From positions 27,383-91,382 of the forward strand of contig JBIOTQ010000115.1 in the NCBI GenBank assembly GCA_044866075.1: 64,000 nucleotides of DNA, in the 5' to 3' direction. Positions 30,376 through 39,029 of the stretch are shown here, piece by piece. Both the position numbers and the translations under genes were made by a program. The first letter of the stretch is position 1; the number at the start of each line of letters is the position of its first letter. Source of the stretch: JBASRP01 sp044866075. GTDB taxonomy: Bacteria > Actinomycetota > AC-67. Below the pieces are notes generated by a model that did not search any database, had not been told where the DNA came from, and saw only the letters and a list, made by a program, of their open reading frames with translations.

Positions 30376-31446
30376 TTACGCGAGCGAACGCGCGATCGTA
30401 CCGCCGCCGAGGACCTCGTCGCCTGCGTAGAAGGCGACCAGTTGTCCGGGTGCGACGCCCCGCTGAGGGACGGCGAAGCGGACGGTCGCGGTGCCGTCTT
30501 CCACGCCCTCGAGGGTCGCCGCGATCTGGGTTCCGTGCGCGCGGATCTGTGCCTGCGTGAAGGTTCCGGGCGAGGGCCGATCCGCGATCCAGGAGACGCG
30601 CTCCGCGACGAGGCCTCCGCGCGCGAGCAGCTCGCCGGGCCCGACGACGACGCGGTTGCGCGGCGCGTCGACCTCGAGCACGTACCGCTTCTCGTGCGTG
30701 GCCAGCCCGAGGCCGCGGCGCTGGCCGATGGTGTAGTGCGGCAGGCCCTGGTGCTCGCCGACAACGGCACCGCCGACGTCGACGATCTCGCCGGGCGCGG
30801 TACCGCCGAGCGCGCTCTCGACGAACCCGCCGGCGTCGCCGTCGGGCACGAAGCAGATCTCGTACGAGTCGGGCTTGTCCGCGGTCCGCAGAGACAGCTC
30901 CCGAGCGATCGCGCGCGTCTGCTCCTTCGTCTGCCCGCCGACCGGGAACCGCGCGAACGCGAGCGCCTCCTGCCCTAGCGTCGACAGGACGTACGACTGG
31001 TCCTTGTTGGGGTCGGCGCTGCGCGACAGGCGCCAGGCGCCGCGCTCGAAGCGATTGATGGCGTAGTGGCCGGTCGCGACCGCGTCGAAGCCGGCGCGCT
31101 GCCCGCGCTCGAGCAGCGCGCCGAACTTCACCGTCTCATTGCACCGCACGCAGGGGTTCGGCGTGCGGCCGCTCGCGTACTCGGCGACGAAGTCGTCGAG
31201 CACGCCGCGGGAGAACTCCTCGGTCAGGTCCCACACGTAGAACGGCACGTCGAGGACCTGCGCGACGCGCCGCGCGTCGTCCGCGGCCTCCACCGTGCAG
31301 CACCCGTGGACGCGGCCGGCGGACTCGTGCGCGGGCGCGTTCGACAGCTTCATGTGCACGCCTGTGACGTCGTGCCCTTCCGCGACGAGCATCGACGCGG
31401 CGACGGACGAATCGACGCCGCCCGACATCGCGACGAGGACCCTCAT
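30376..31446 (-). CDS. mnmA: tRNA 2-thiouridylase
   Basis: Activates U34 of Lys, Glu and Gln tRNAs and transfers sulfur to give 2-thiouridine. 356 residues: PP-loop VAMSGGVDSSVAA, first catalytic Cys in NPCVRCNETVKFG, second in SYEICFVPDGD, TGHYA and the C-terminal beta-barrel with GQRRGLG. The ATG overlaps the stop of the cysteine desulfurase gene by 4 nt, so the sulfur donor and the thiolase are translated together. Confidence 0.96.
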   Translation of the reverse strand: MRVLVAMSGGVDSSVAASMLVAEGHDVTGVHMKLSNAPAHESAGRVHGCCTVEAADDARRVAQVLDVPFYVWDLTEEFSRGVLDDFVAEYASGRTPNPCVRCNETVKFGALLERGQRAGFDAVATGHYAINRFERGAWRLSRSADPNKDQSYVLSTLGQEALAFARFPVGGQTKEQTRAIARELSLRTADKPDSYEICFVPDGDAGGFVESALGGTAPGEIVDVGGAVVGEHQGLPHYTIGQRRGLGLATHEKRYVLEVDAPRNRVVVGPGELLARGGLVAERVSWIADRPSPGTFTQAQIRAHGTQIAATLEGVEDGTATVRFAVPQRGVAPGQLVAFYAGDEVLGGGTIARSLA

Positions 31447-32591
31447 CGACCGCGCAGCCTGGCCGCGGACGCGATCACAGCGGCCGCGGCCGCGTCGACC
31501 TCGGCCTCCGTCGTGGATGGGCCGAGCGTGAGGCGCAACGCACCGCGCGCGGCCTCCCGCGGCACACCCATCGCGGCGAGAACGTGCGACGGCTCGGCGG
31601 CACCCGAGGAACACGCGGACCCCTGCGAGGCGGCGATCCCGGCCGCATCGAGCAAGAGGATCAGCGACTCGCCGTCGATCCGTTCGAGACAGAGGTGAAG
31701 GTTGTTGGGAAGGCGCCCGGCGCCGCGCGCGTTGACGCGCACGTCCGGAAGCCCGGCGGTGATGCGCTCCTCGAGCCGGTCGCGAAGAGCTGCGACCCGC
31801 GCCCCCTCGCCGGCCCGCGCCGCCACCCAGCTCTCGATCGCCGCACCGAAGCCGACGATGCCGGCGACGTTGTAGGTGCCGGAACGGACCTCGCGCTCCT
31901 GCCCGCCGCCGTGGATCAAGGGCTGGACCTTCACGCCGCGCCGCACGACCGCCGCGCCGACGCCCTTGGGTCCGCCGATCTTGTGCGCGGACAGCGACAG
32001 CAGGTCGGCCGCACGCGCGTCGACGTCGAGCCACGCAACACCCTGCACCGCGTCCGAATGGAACACCGCGCCGGCGGCGCGCGCGATCCGCGCCGCATCG
32101 GCGACCGGCTCGACGGTGCCGGTCTCGTTGTTCGCCCACATAACGCTCACGAGCGCCGTCTTGTCGTCGACCGCGGCCTCGAGGGCATCGAGCCGCACGA
32201 CCCCGTTCGCGTCGACGCCAACCTCGCGCACGCGGAAGCCCTGCCGCGCCAGCCATCGGGCGGGGTCGAGCACCGCGTGGTGCTCGATCATCGTCACCAC
32301 GACGCCGTCGCGTCCCTGCTCCCGGCCGTGCCAGGCCACGCCCTTGACCGCGAGGTTGTCCGCCTCGGTGCCGCCGGACGTGAAGACGATCTCGTCGGGG
32401 CGCGCGTTCACGGCGGCGGCGACGCGCTCGCGCGCCTCGTCGACGGCCTTGCGCGCCTCGCGGCCGGCCGCGTGGACGCTCGAAGCGTTCCCGAACCGGT
32501 CGCCGAGGAACGGCTCCATCGCCGCTCGCGCCGCATCGGAGAGCGGCGTCGTTGCGGCATGATCCAGATAGACGGACGTCTGCGTTTGCAC
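31443..32591 (-). CDS. iscS: Cysteine desulfurase (IscS/NifS type)
   Basis: PLP enzyme that converts cysteine to alanine and passes persulfide sulfur to acceptors, here most likely MnmA and Fe-S assembly. 382 residues: YLDHAATTPLS at the start, His in VTMIEHHAVLDP, Schiff-base Lys in SLSAHKIGGPKG, and the persulfide loop GSACSSGAAEPSHVL with the long loop of class I desulfurases. First gene of the minus-strand operon leading through mnmA and ligA to gatB. Confidence 0.94.
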   Translation of the reverse strand: MQTQTSVYLDHAATTPLSDAARAAMEPFLGDRFGNASSVHAAGREARKAVDEARERVAAAVNARPDEIVFTSGGTEADNLAVKGVAWHGREQGRDGVVVTMIEHHAVLDPARWLARQGFRVREVGVDANGVVRLDALEAAVDDKTALVSVMWANNETGTVEPVADAARIARAAGAVFHSDAVQGVAWLDVDARAADLLSLSAHKIGGPKGVGAAVVRRGVKVQPLIHGGGQEREVRSGTYNVAGIVGFGAAIESWVAARAGEGARVAALRDRLEERITAGLPDVRVNARGAGRLPNNLHLCLERIDGESLILLLDAAGIAASQGSACSSGAAEPSHVLAAMGVPREAARGALRLTLGPSTTEAEVDAAAAAVIASAARLRGR

Positions 32592-32650
32592 GACGGACAG
32601 GCTAGCGCGGATGGACCGCGTTCACGCGAGATCCGGCTGGACGTGCCCGG

Positions 32651-34843
32651 TCAGGCGATCAGCGGGCCGTTCGGGATCGTGTTCGCTTCGGCGGTCGTGA
32701 TGGAAAACGCTGCCGCCGTCGAGTACCCCATCGCGACGTAGAGGCTGTCGTTGTAGAAGGGGCGTTTGACGCCGTCCGCGTAGATCCATCGGGTCCCGGT
32801 CGGGCCCTTCAGGAGAGTTCCTTCGCGATAGGTCATCGGGGTCCCCACAGGGATCGCGACGTCGACGATGCTCATCGGAACGATCTCCGCGTCGCGATAC
32901 CGGGACTTCCAGACGGTCACCGTGGGGTTGCGTCGCCGGAACCCGTTGTCGATCGTCCAGACGCTTCCGTCCGAGGCGCGTACGACGGCTCCTTGTGGGT
33001 GCACGGTGCCGTCAGAAATGTCCGGGCCCGTCGGCAGAGTCGCTAACTCCAGAGCGCTGATCGGGAGAGCCGAGGCGGCGGTGTATTTGAGCGCTTCGTA
33101 GACGCCGTCGTCGAACTGCCGAACCTTTCCGGCGGAGTAGATCGCGTGCGTCCCGTCGGGCTCGGTCAGGAGCGTCCCTTCGCGAAGCTCGAGCGGGGAT
33201 CCCGACGGATAACGGTCGACTTCTTGATCGGTCGTCGCGACGACCTCCGCCGCGCGGTACCAGCTGTTGAGCACCAGCTGCGACGTCACGAGGCGTGCCT
33301 TGCCGTCCTCGATCACGACGGTGCGAGTCGGCGTGCGGAGGATCGTGCCGTTCGGATGCTTGGTGACGAAGTAGGCGAGAAGGCTCGCGGGCCGAGCGAC
33401 CAAGCTCCTCACGCTGGCCTTGATCCTGACGGGCACGGCGCCCGTGTAGTCGGCCAGCGTTCCGACCGCCGTTCGTCCGTTCCACGTCGCGGTGAGGGAT
33501 GAGCCGTAGCCGGTCAGCTTACGGAGGACCCCGCTGCCGCCGACCGTGAGGAACTCCACGCTCCAACTGAGACTCCTCGAGAACGTCGCCCGCACCGTCA
33601 CGGTCTCGTTCTTGGTGTCCCCATCGGGCCTGAGCACGGTCGACGAGATGGTCGGCAGGTAGATCTTCGGCAGCCCCATCGCGGCCACCGCTTTACGGAT
33701 CGACGGAAGCAAGTAATAGGCCTTGGCGCCGGGGCACGCGGTCTGTTGCCCGTCGCGGTGGCCGGAGATCCGGTTGAAGGTCACCCTCGTCCCCGCCGCG
33801 TACTTGGGATTCCCTCCGGAGGTCATCGTCACCTTGCCGGTGGGCGGCAGGTGGTGGACGTCGAGCTTCCACGCCAGCAGACGCTTCAAGGCGCTCTGCA
33901 TCGCCGTCGTGGGTGTGGAGGACGTGAACGTGCCCATGAGCGAGATGCCGGTGCTTCCGGTGTTGAAGCCCTTCACGTGGGCGCCGATGACCGGCTTCGT
34001 CATGCCGCCGTACCGGCCCTCGAAGATCTGGCCGTAGCGGTCGACCAGGAAGTTGTAGCCGATGTCGCTCCAGCCGCGGTTGCTCGTGTGGAACTTGTAG
34101 ATGCTGCGCACGAGAGCCGCGGACTGGGACCTCGAGTACGAGTTCGTCCCGGCGGTGTGATGGACGAACGCCATCTGCACGGCCGGCGCGTACCGCGGGC
34201 AGCACTCGCGCCAGCTCTCGTTCGCTCCCCACTGCCGGCGCGTGATGATCGACGGCGTCGACGTCATCGCCTCTGCCTCGGTGCCGTGGAAGAACCGCGA
34301 GATGGCCGCGATGACCCGCTGGAACAGGTTCAGCGGCTGCGAGTCGCCGAGCGAGTTGACGACGTGGGCGCGGAGGTCGAAGACCGCCGGAGCGCCGGGT
34401 TTGGCCGTGACGCGGTACGCCATCGCGTCCGCCGTCCCGACCCAGATCGGTGCGGTGAAGATTCGGTTGGCCGCGCGCTGCGCTTCGCGGGCCGACGTGT
34501 CGGGACCCTCGTCGGGCTCGACGGGCATCTCCTCCCAGGCGCCCCACCCGCTCTGCGTGTGGAAACGCGCCGTGATCGAGATGCCTTCTTCGATGGCGTC
34601 GTCGTCACGCGTGGTCGTCCGGAAGGACATCGCGACGAGGTTCGCTTGGATCGGCAGGCGGCGTGACGAGCGCTCGAGGGACGCGCCCGCTGCGCGCGAT
34701 GCGGTCACGCGCTGTCCGCGCGCGAGCTCGAACGATCGATCGAGAGTTGCAGGGAAGCGCGGCTTAGCCGGCGCGGGTAGCGGAACGAGAACGGCCCACA
34801 GACTGGCGATGAGGGCGACGATGAACAGGCGCCTGCGGATCAT
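32651..34843 (-). CDS. Secreted N-acetylmuramoyl-L-alanine amidase (PGRP type) with C-terminal repeats
   Basis: 730 residues. The ATG at 34843 follows GGGGGGAAA and gives the signal peptide MIRRRLFIVALIASLWAVLV. After a beta-rich domain (about 40-190) comes an amidase_2/peptidoglycan-recognition domain (about 200-380): ITRRQWGANES, zinc His in FVHHTAGT, GYNFLVDRYGQIFEGRYGG, and SGHRD...TACPG with the other His and Cys ligands. The C-terminal third carries about three repeats of a roughly 75-residue module (LREGTLL-x-EPDGTHAIYSAGKVRQF type) resembling surface-binding repeats. It should cleave the stem peptide from peptidoglycan outside the membrane. Confidence 0.9.
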   Translation of the reverse strand: MIRRRLFIVALIASLWAVLVPLPAPAKPRFPATLDRSFELARGQRVTASRAAGASLERSSRRLPIQANLVAMSFRTTTRDDDAIEEGISITARFHTQSGWGAWEEMPVEPDEGPDTSAREAQRAANRIFTAPIWVGTADAMAYRVTAKPGAPAVFDLRAHVVNSLGDSQPLNLFQRVIAAISRFFHGTEAEAMTSTPSIITRRQWGANESWRECCPRYAPAVQMAFVHHTAGTNSYSRSQSAALVRSIYKFHTSNRGWSDIGYNFLVDRYGQIFEGRYGGMTKPVIGAHVKGFNTGSTGISLMGTFTSSTPTTAMQSALKRLLAWKLDVHHLPPTGKVTMTSGGNPKYAAGTRVTFNRISGHRDGQQTACPGAKAYYLLPSIRKAVAAMGLPKIYLPTISSTVLRPDGDTKNETVTVRATFSRSLSWSVEFLTVGGSGVLRKLTGYGSSLTATWNGRTAVGTLADYTGAVPVRIKASVRSLVARPASLLAYFVTKHPNGTILRTPTRTVVIEDGKARLVTSQLVLNSWYRAAEVVATTDQEVDRYPSGSPLELREGTLLTEPDGTHAIYSAGKVRQFDDGVYEALKYTAASALPISALELATLPTGPDISDGTVHPQGAVVRASDGSVWTIDNGFRRRNPTVTVWKSRYRDAEIVPMSIVDVAIPVGTPMTYREGTLLKGPTGTRWIYADGVKRPFYNDSLYVAMGYSTAAAFSITTAEANTIPNGPLIA

Positions 34844-34957
34844 TTTCCCCCCAAGGGTCGACCAAACCGATATCGGAAGAGTAGTCGGCAAGGAAAGATA
34901 ATGGCTTGAGCGATGCGAGCCTTTTGTGAGGCTGGCGAGAATTCTGTGAGAAAGTTG

Positions 34958-34993
34958 TGGATCCGCACATGGATCCGCACATGGATCCGCGGA
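34958..34993 (+). repeat. 12-bp tandem repeat, three units
   Basis: Unit TGGATCCGCACA occurs at 34958-34969 and 34970-34981, with a third copy diverged in its last three bases (34982-34993). It lies in the 166-bp gap just past the stop of the following surface-protein gene. Probably slippage; no inverted symmetry beyond the GGATCC core. Confidence 0.8.
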
Positions 34994-35009
34994 CGGGTGC
35001 TTGCTTCGT

Positions 35010-36623
35010 CTACCCGATCACGAAGCCGTCGACGGCGATGATCCGGTCGGTCGATCTGCTGTTCCGCGTCGACGCCACCTTGATCGTGATCGTGTGAGTG
35101 CCGGCGGGCAGGTTCAGGATCGCGCGCAGGACCTTGTACGTCGTCGTCGAGCTGTAGTTGTCGAACAGTCCCTTCCGCACGCCGTCGATGTAGACGTACG
35201 CCTGCCCCATCGCCGGGCCGCGGACCGTGCGCCACGCGATGCTCGTTCCGCTGAAGACGAAGCTCATCTCGGTTCCCGAGAACCGCGCGGCACGATAGGT
35301 CCCGCCGTCCGCGCCCGACGCGCTGATCGCCGCCCACCGGAACGATAGCGAGGGCGTGACGTTCGTCGAGCCGCCCGAGCGGAACGCGTCGATCGCCACC
35401 CGGACGTCCTTGGCCGCGCTCGAGCCCTTGCTTCCGGTCACGCGGATCGTGATGGTGTGCGCGCCAGCGGAGAGCCCTGAGAAGCTGCGGCCGACCTTGT
35501 ACCGGGTCGACGACGAGTAGTTGTTCACGGTGCCAAACGATCGCCCGTCGATCGAAACGCTCGCCTTGCCCTGGTACGGGTCGGTGATCGTGTACCAGGC
35601 GATCGAGCTGCCGCTGAATCTGTAGGCGATAGAGGCGCCGGGCATGTTGTTCACGTAGTAGCTGCCTCCGTACGTCGACGAGTTCGAGAGGCTTCGCCAT
35701 CCGTAGCGGACGCCGGGCGCGATCTCGTTCACGTTCGTGGCCGCCCGGAACTGGTCCGTCTTGTCGTCGAGCTCGTTGCCGGCGCGGTCCGTGATCGAGC
35801 CGGGCCCGTTCGGAAGCAGGACGGCGTCGTACTCCTGGCCGGCGGTGAGGTCTGAGACCGTGTTGGCCACGATGGTGTTCGTCGCCGAATCGTAGGACAC
35901 GGTGACCGGGACTTCCGTCAGCGTGCCGTGGAGGCGCAGTGCCACGGAGCTCTGGCCGACGCCGACGACCGGCTCGCTGATCTTCCACGAGAGGTTCGCG
36001 CTCTGGTTGGCCGGCGCAGTGAACAGGGCGGTCGGTGCGACCGTATCGGCGATGACCTGGTGCGATGGAACCGCCGTGATGCTCGGATCGAGCAGTCCCG
36101 TGTCGAAGGCATCCGCCGGCAGGGTCATCATGAAGTTGTCGCCGTTGGTAACGGAATCGCCCAGGCGGATCGACAGGAAGAACGTGTAGGCGCCCTCCTC
36201 CGCGGCCGGGAGCGGGTACGCGGGACTGACCGCGAGCGTGGCGCGCAGGTTCGAATCGAACGAGAAGGTCGTCGGGACGACCGCGTCTGCGCCATCGAGC
36301 TTGTCCTGATTGGCACCCACCATTGAACTGTCGCGCCAAAGCTCGATGCCGTCGGGGTTGGCCTCGAGGTCGTCGACCCCGAACGTGCCGCCACCGGTCA
36401 CCTGCGCGAAATCGACCCGGACCTCGCTGAGGTTGGTGGAGAGGCCGCTGCTGATCAGATCGATCCCGAACACGGGAACGTCGACGCCGATCTTCATGTA
36501 CTGAGGGTTCGCGGTCAGGTCCGCGCCGCTCGGGCTCACGGCCATGGCCGGAACGGCCCCCGTCCCGATCGCCAGCAAGGCAACGGTCGTCACCGTAAGG
36601 ACTCGTAGGAAACGCCTCATCAC
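35010..36623 (-). CDS. Secreted protein with Ig-like domain and two carbohydrate-binding-like modules
   Basis: 537 residues. Signal peptide MMRRFLRVLTVTTVALLAIG ending at AMA; a cohesin/Ig-like beta-sandwich (about 30-190) and a second Ig-like (SbsA-type) domain (about 190-310). Two homologous C-terminal modules of about 100 residues follow (SYYVNNMPGASIAYRFSGSS... and TYRAARFSGTEMSFVFSGTS...), each with SIAWxTxxxPxxGxAxVxIDG and an LxAGxHTITIxV closing strand, a lectin/CBM-like pattern. No anchor is visible, so it is released or held by these modules. GTG at 36623 and ATG at 36620 are both possible starts. Confidence 0.8.
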   Translation of the reverse strand: MMRRFLRVLTVTTVALLAIGTGAVPAMAVSPSGADLTANPQYMKIGVDVPVFGIDLISSGLSTNLSEVRVDFAQVTGGGTFGVDDLEANPDGIELWRDSSMVGANQDKLDGADAVVPTTFSFDSNLRATLAVSPAYPLPAAEEGAYTFFLSIRLGDSVTNGDNFMMTLPADAFDTGLLDPSITAVPSHQVIADTVAPTALFTAPANQSANLSWKISEPVVGVGQSSVALRLHGTLTEVPVTVSYDSATNTIVANTVSDLTAGQEYDAVLLPNGPGSITDRAGNELDDKTDQFRAATNVNEIAPGVRYGWRSLSNSSTYGGSYYVNNMPGASIAYRFSGSSIAWYTITDPYQGKASVSIDGRSFGTVNNYSSSTRYKVGRSFSGLSAGAHTITIRVTGSKGSSAAKDVRVAIDAFRSGGSTNVTPSLSFRWAAISASGADGGTYRAARFSGTEMSFVFSGTSIAWRTVRGPAMGQAYVYIDGVRKGLFDNYSSTTTYKVLRAILNLPAGTHTITIKVASTRNSRSTDRIIAVDGFVIG

Positions 36624-36763
36624 GTCGAGCTCCCGGATCGGCTGAACCTCACCCTGTCAACGGGTCAGGACCGGAGCGGTTGCGGCGGACGGCCTCATCG
36701 TCCGATCGTACGGCCCCGATCGAACCCGGTTCGCCATACTTCGCCCGAAAGATCGTCGATGGA

Positions 36764-38197
36764 TCAGCGTTCGGCGAACCGGCGGAACAAGCCCTCGGTC
36801 CCCGCGAGCCGGCCTTCGAGCTCGGAGTCGTTCGAGAGCACGATCTGGGTCGGAGGCGTCCCCCAACGCTCCAACTCCTCGTACAGCTCGATCAACGGTG
36901 TCGGGTCGTCCGTCCGTGGACGGATGTAGACGAAGAACTGGCCCGACGGTTCACCGCCGACGAGCTCGATCTGCCACTGCGCCGCACGCGGCGCCGCGGA
37001 GACGGCCGCGAAGCGGAAGTCGAACCGCACGGCCCGGCCGTCGAGCTTCACGCGACGCTGCCACGCGCCGCGACGCACGCTCGGCCCGACGCGCGGCACC
37101 GTCCGCCCGCAGTTCGGGCACGGCTGCGTCGTCACGCCGCCGAGCGCGAGGTCGCCCGAGCGCCACCGCGGCACGCCGCCGCCGCGGAACCCGAGCGGCG
37201 TGAGCGCGATCTCGCCCGGCGACTGCTGGCCCATCGGCTCGCCCGTCTCCGGGCTGAGCACCTCGATCACTTCCAGGTCGGGCGACGTGTGGAACCCAAA
37301 GGTCTCGGTCTTGCCGGCGGGAACCGCGCACTCGGCCCAGAGGATGCGTCCTTCGGCGACACCATAGGCCGCGGCGATGCGCGCCTGCGATGCGTTCGAC
37401 GCGGCGAGCTCTGCCCCCAGCCGCTCGCGTTCCGCTCGCGTGAGCGAGCGTCCGACGGCGATCACTACGGCGAGCTCGGACAGATCCACGCCCGCCTCAC
37501 GCGCCGTCGCCGGAAAGTCGACCACTTCCTCCGCGGCGACGGCGACCGCGGTCGGCCGCGCGGACTCGAACGCCCACAGCGCGCGGGCGAGCTCGCCGCC
37601 TTCGCGGCGCGAGTGGATCGCGCTCATCCCGACGCCGTGCGCCATGTAGTAGATGCCCCAGAAGTCGAGCGTCGGTCCGAACGGGATCAGGTTGAGCAAC
37701 CGGTCGGTGCGTTCGAGACCGACGAGTTTCGCGGCACGGGCGCCGCCGCGTGCGAACAGGTCGAGGTCGTCGCGGGTGTAGGCGACTGTGATCGGACCGC
37801 CGGGCCCGGGCGCGAGATGGATGTGGATCGGCCGCGAGGCCGCCTCGATCGCGAGCTGTTGGACCTCCTCACCGCCGAAGAGACGCGCGGTCGCGACGCG
37901 GTACAGGACGCTGCGGTCGCTGAAGCGGCGGACGCCTTCCGAGGTTCCTTGGAGGATCAACCCCTGCGCGCCGTCCGGATTCCGGACCTGATCGAGGACC
38001 TCGACGCGCGTTGCCGGCGGGATCTGAGCGAGCTCGTCCAGTCCCTTGATCCGGCGGGCGTCGATGCCGGCCGCTTCCAGGCGCGCGCGCGCCGTCGGCA
38101 CGTGACCGAGCTGCATCTGGAGCAGCGTCTGACGCACGAGCTGATCCTGGATGCGCCGGTTCTCGCTGGGTGAACGGTGGTCCCACGGGCGCGCCAC
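36764..38197 (-). CDS. PaaK-like adenylate-forming protein with degenerate P-loop
   Basis: 477 residues with phenylacetate-CoA ligase family architecture: an N-terminal helical segment (QLGHVPTARARLEAAGI), GLDELAQIPPATR, the core RWRSGDLALGG, a CPNCGRTVPRVG zinc-like motif and the C-terminal AMP-binding lid. The normal Ser/Thr/Gly-rich ATP loop (SSGTTG) is replaced by LILQGTSEGVRRFS, so catalysis may be altered or lost. The substrate is unknown. GTG start, divergent from the methyltransferase gene that opens the polysaccharide cluster. Confidence 0.75.
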   Translation of the reverse strand: MARPWDHRSPSENRRIQDQLVRQTLLQMQLGHVPTARARLEAAGIDARRIKGLDELAQIPPATRVEVLDQVRNPDGAQGLILQGTSEGVRRFSDRSVLYRVATARLFGGEEVQQLAIEAASRPIHIHLAPGPGGPITVAYTRDDLDLFARGGARAAKLVGLERTDRLLNLIPFGPTLDFWGIYYMAHGVGMSAIHSRREGGELARALWAFESARPTAVAVAAEEVVDFPATAREAGVDLSELAVVIAVGRSLTRAERERLGAELAASNASQARIAAAYGVAEGRILWAECAVPAGKTETFGFHTSPDLEVIEVLSPETGEPMGQQSPGEIALTPLGFRGGGVPRWRSGDLALGGVTTQPCPNCGRTVPRVGPSVRRGAWQRRVKLDGRAVRFDFRFAAVSAAPRAAQWQIELVGGEPSGQFFVYIRPRTDDPTPLIELYEELERWGTPPTQIVLSNDSELEGRLAGTEGLFRRFAER

Positions 38198-38284
38198 GGC
38201 GCCGATTATACGAGCCCGCGGGTGGGGCGCCCGACGCTTCGCGCGATGGCCGTCCGCAGCCGAGCACGGCTACGATGCGCCGCC

Positions 38285-39025
38285 ATGACCGACGAGACCA
38301 ACTCCGACGTCCTCAAGCTCACCGGCGAGCGGACTCTGCCCGGCATCCCCGAGGAGAACTACTGGTTCCAGCGGCACGTCGCCGCGTACGACTACGCCGC
38401 GTCGCTCGTCCGCGGACTGGAGGTCCTCGACGCCGGCGTCGGGGAGGGGTACGGCGCGGCGATCCTCGCGCGCGCCAGCGCGACAGTCGTGGGTGTCGAC
38501 CTCGAAGCGGAGGTCGTCGAGCACGCGTCCGCGCGGTATCCGGAGGTGCGTTTCGAGCGCGCCGATCTGCTCGAGCTTCCGTGGCCCGACGGGAGCTTCG
38601 ACGCGGTCGTGTCCCTTCAGGTCATCGAGCACCTGCAGCGGCCGCGCGAGTTCGTGTCCGAGGTCGCGCGCGTCCTGCGTCCCGGCGGGCGGCTGATCCT
38701 GTCGACCCCGAACCGGCTCACCTTCTCGCCGGACGGCATCCGCAATCCGTTCCACACCGTGGAGTTCGCGCCGGCGGAGCTGCGCGCGTTGCTCGAGACC
38801 GCGCTCACCGTCGAACGGCTGGCCGGGACGTTTCACGGGCCGCGCATCGCGCTCGGCGAGCGACTCGCGCGCGGCTCGTTCCCGGAACGGCTCATCACGA
38901 CTCCCGTTCCCGAGTGGCCGCCGCGGCTGCGCCGCGCGGTCGCGCGCGTCACGCCGCGCGACTTCCGCATCCGCCACGCGCACGTCGAACGATCGCTGGA
39001 TCTCGTCGCGGTCGCGCGGCGGTAA
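38285..39025 (+). CDS. SAM-dependent methyltransferase (Rv3030-like)
   Basis: 246 residues: motif I VLDAGVGEGYGAAILA, acidic loop VVGVDLE, motif IV FDAVVSLQVIEHL, motif VI VLRPGGRLILSTPN, then a HTVEFAPAELRALLE segment. It is followed 4 bp later by the GH57 branching enzyme, the same pairing as Rv3030-Rv3031 in M. tuberculosis, where these genes belong to the methylglucose lipopolysaccharide locus. An O-methyltransferase for glucose residues is therefore a reasonable inference, not a demonstrated role. Confidence 0.85.
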   Translation: MTDETNSDVLKLTGERTLPGIPEENYWFQRHVAAYDYAASLVRGLEVLDAGVGEGYGAAILARASATVVGVDLEAEVVEHASARYPEVRFERADLLELPWPDGSFDAVVSLQVIEHLQRPREFVSEVARVLRPGGRLILSTPNRLTFSPDGIRNPFHTVEFAPAELRALLETALTVERLAGTFHGPRIALGERLARGSFPERLITTPVPEWPPRLRRAVARVTPRDFRIRHAHVERSLDLVAVARR

Positions 39026-39029
39026 CGCG

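Noticed and set aside
34958..34993. CRISPR-like or regulatory array
   Set aside because: Only three adjacent 12-bp copies without spacers; a simple tandem repeat.
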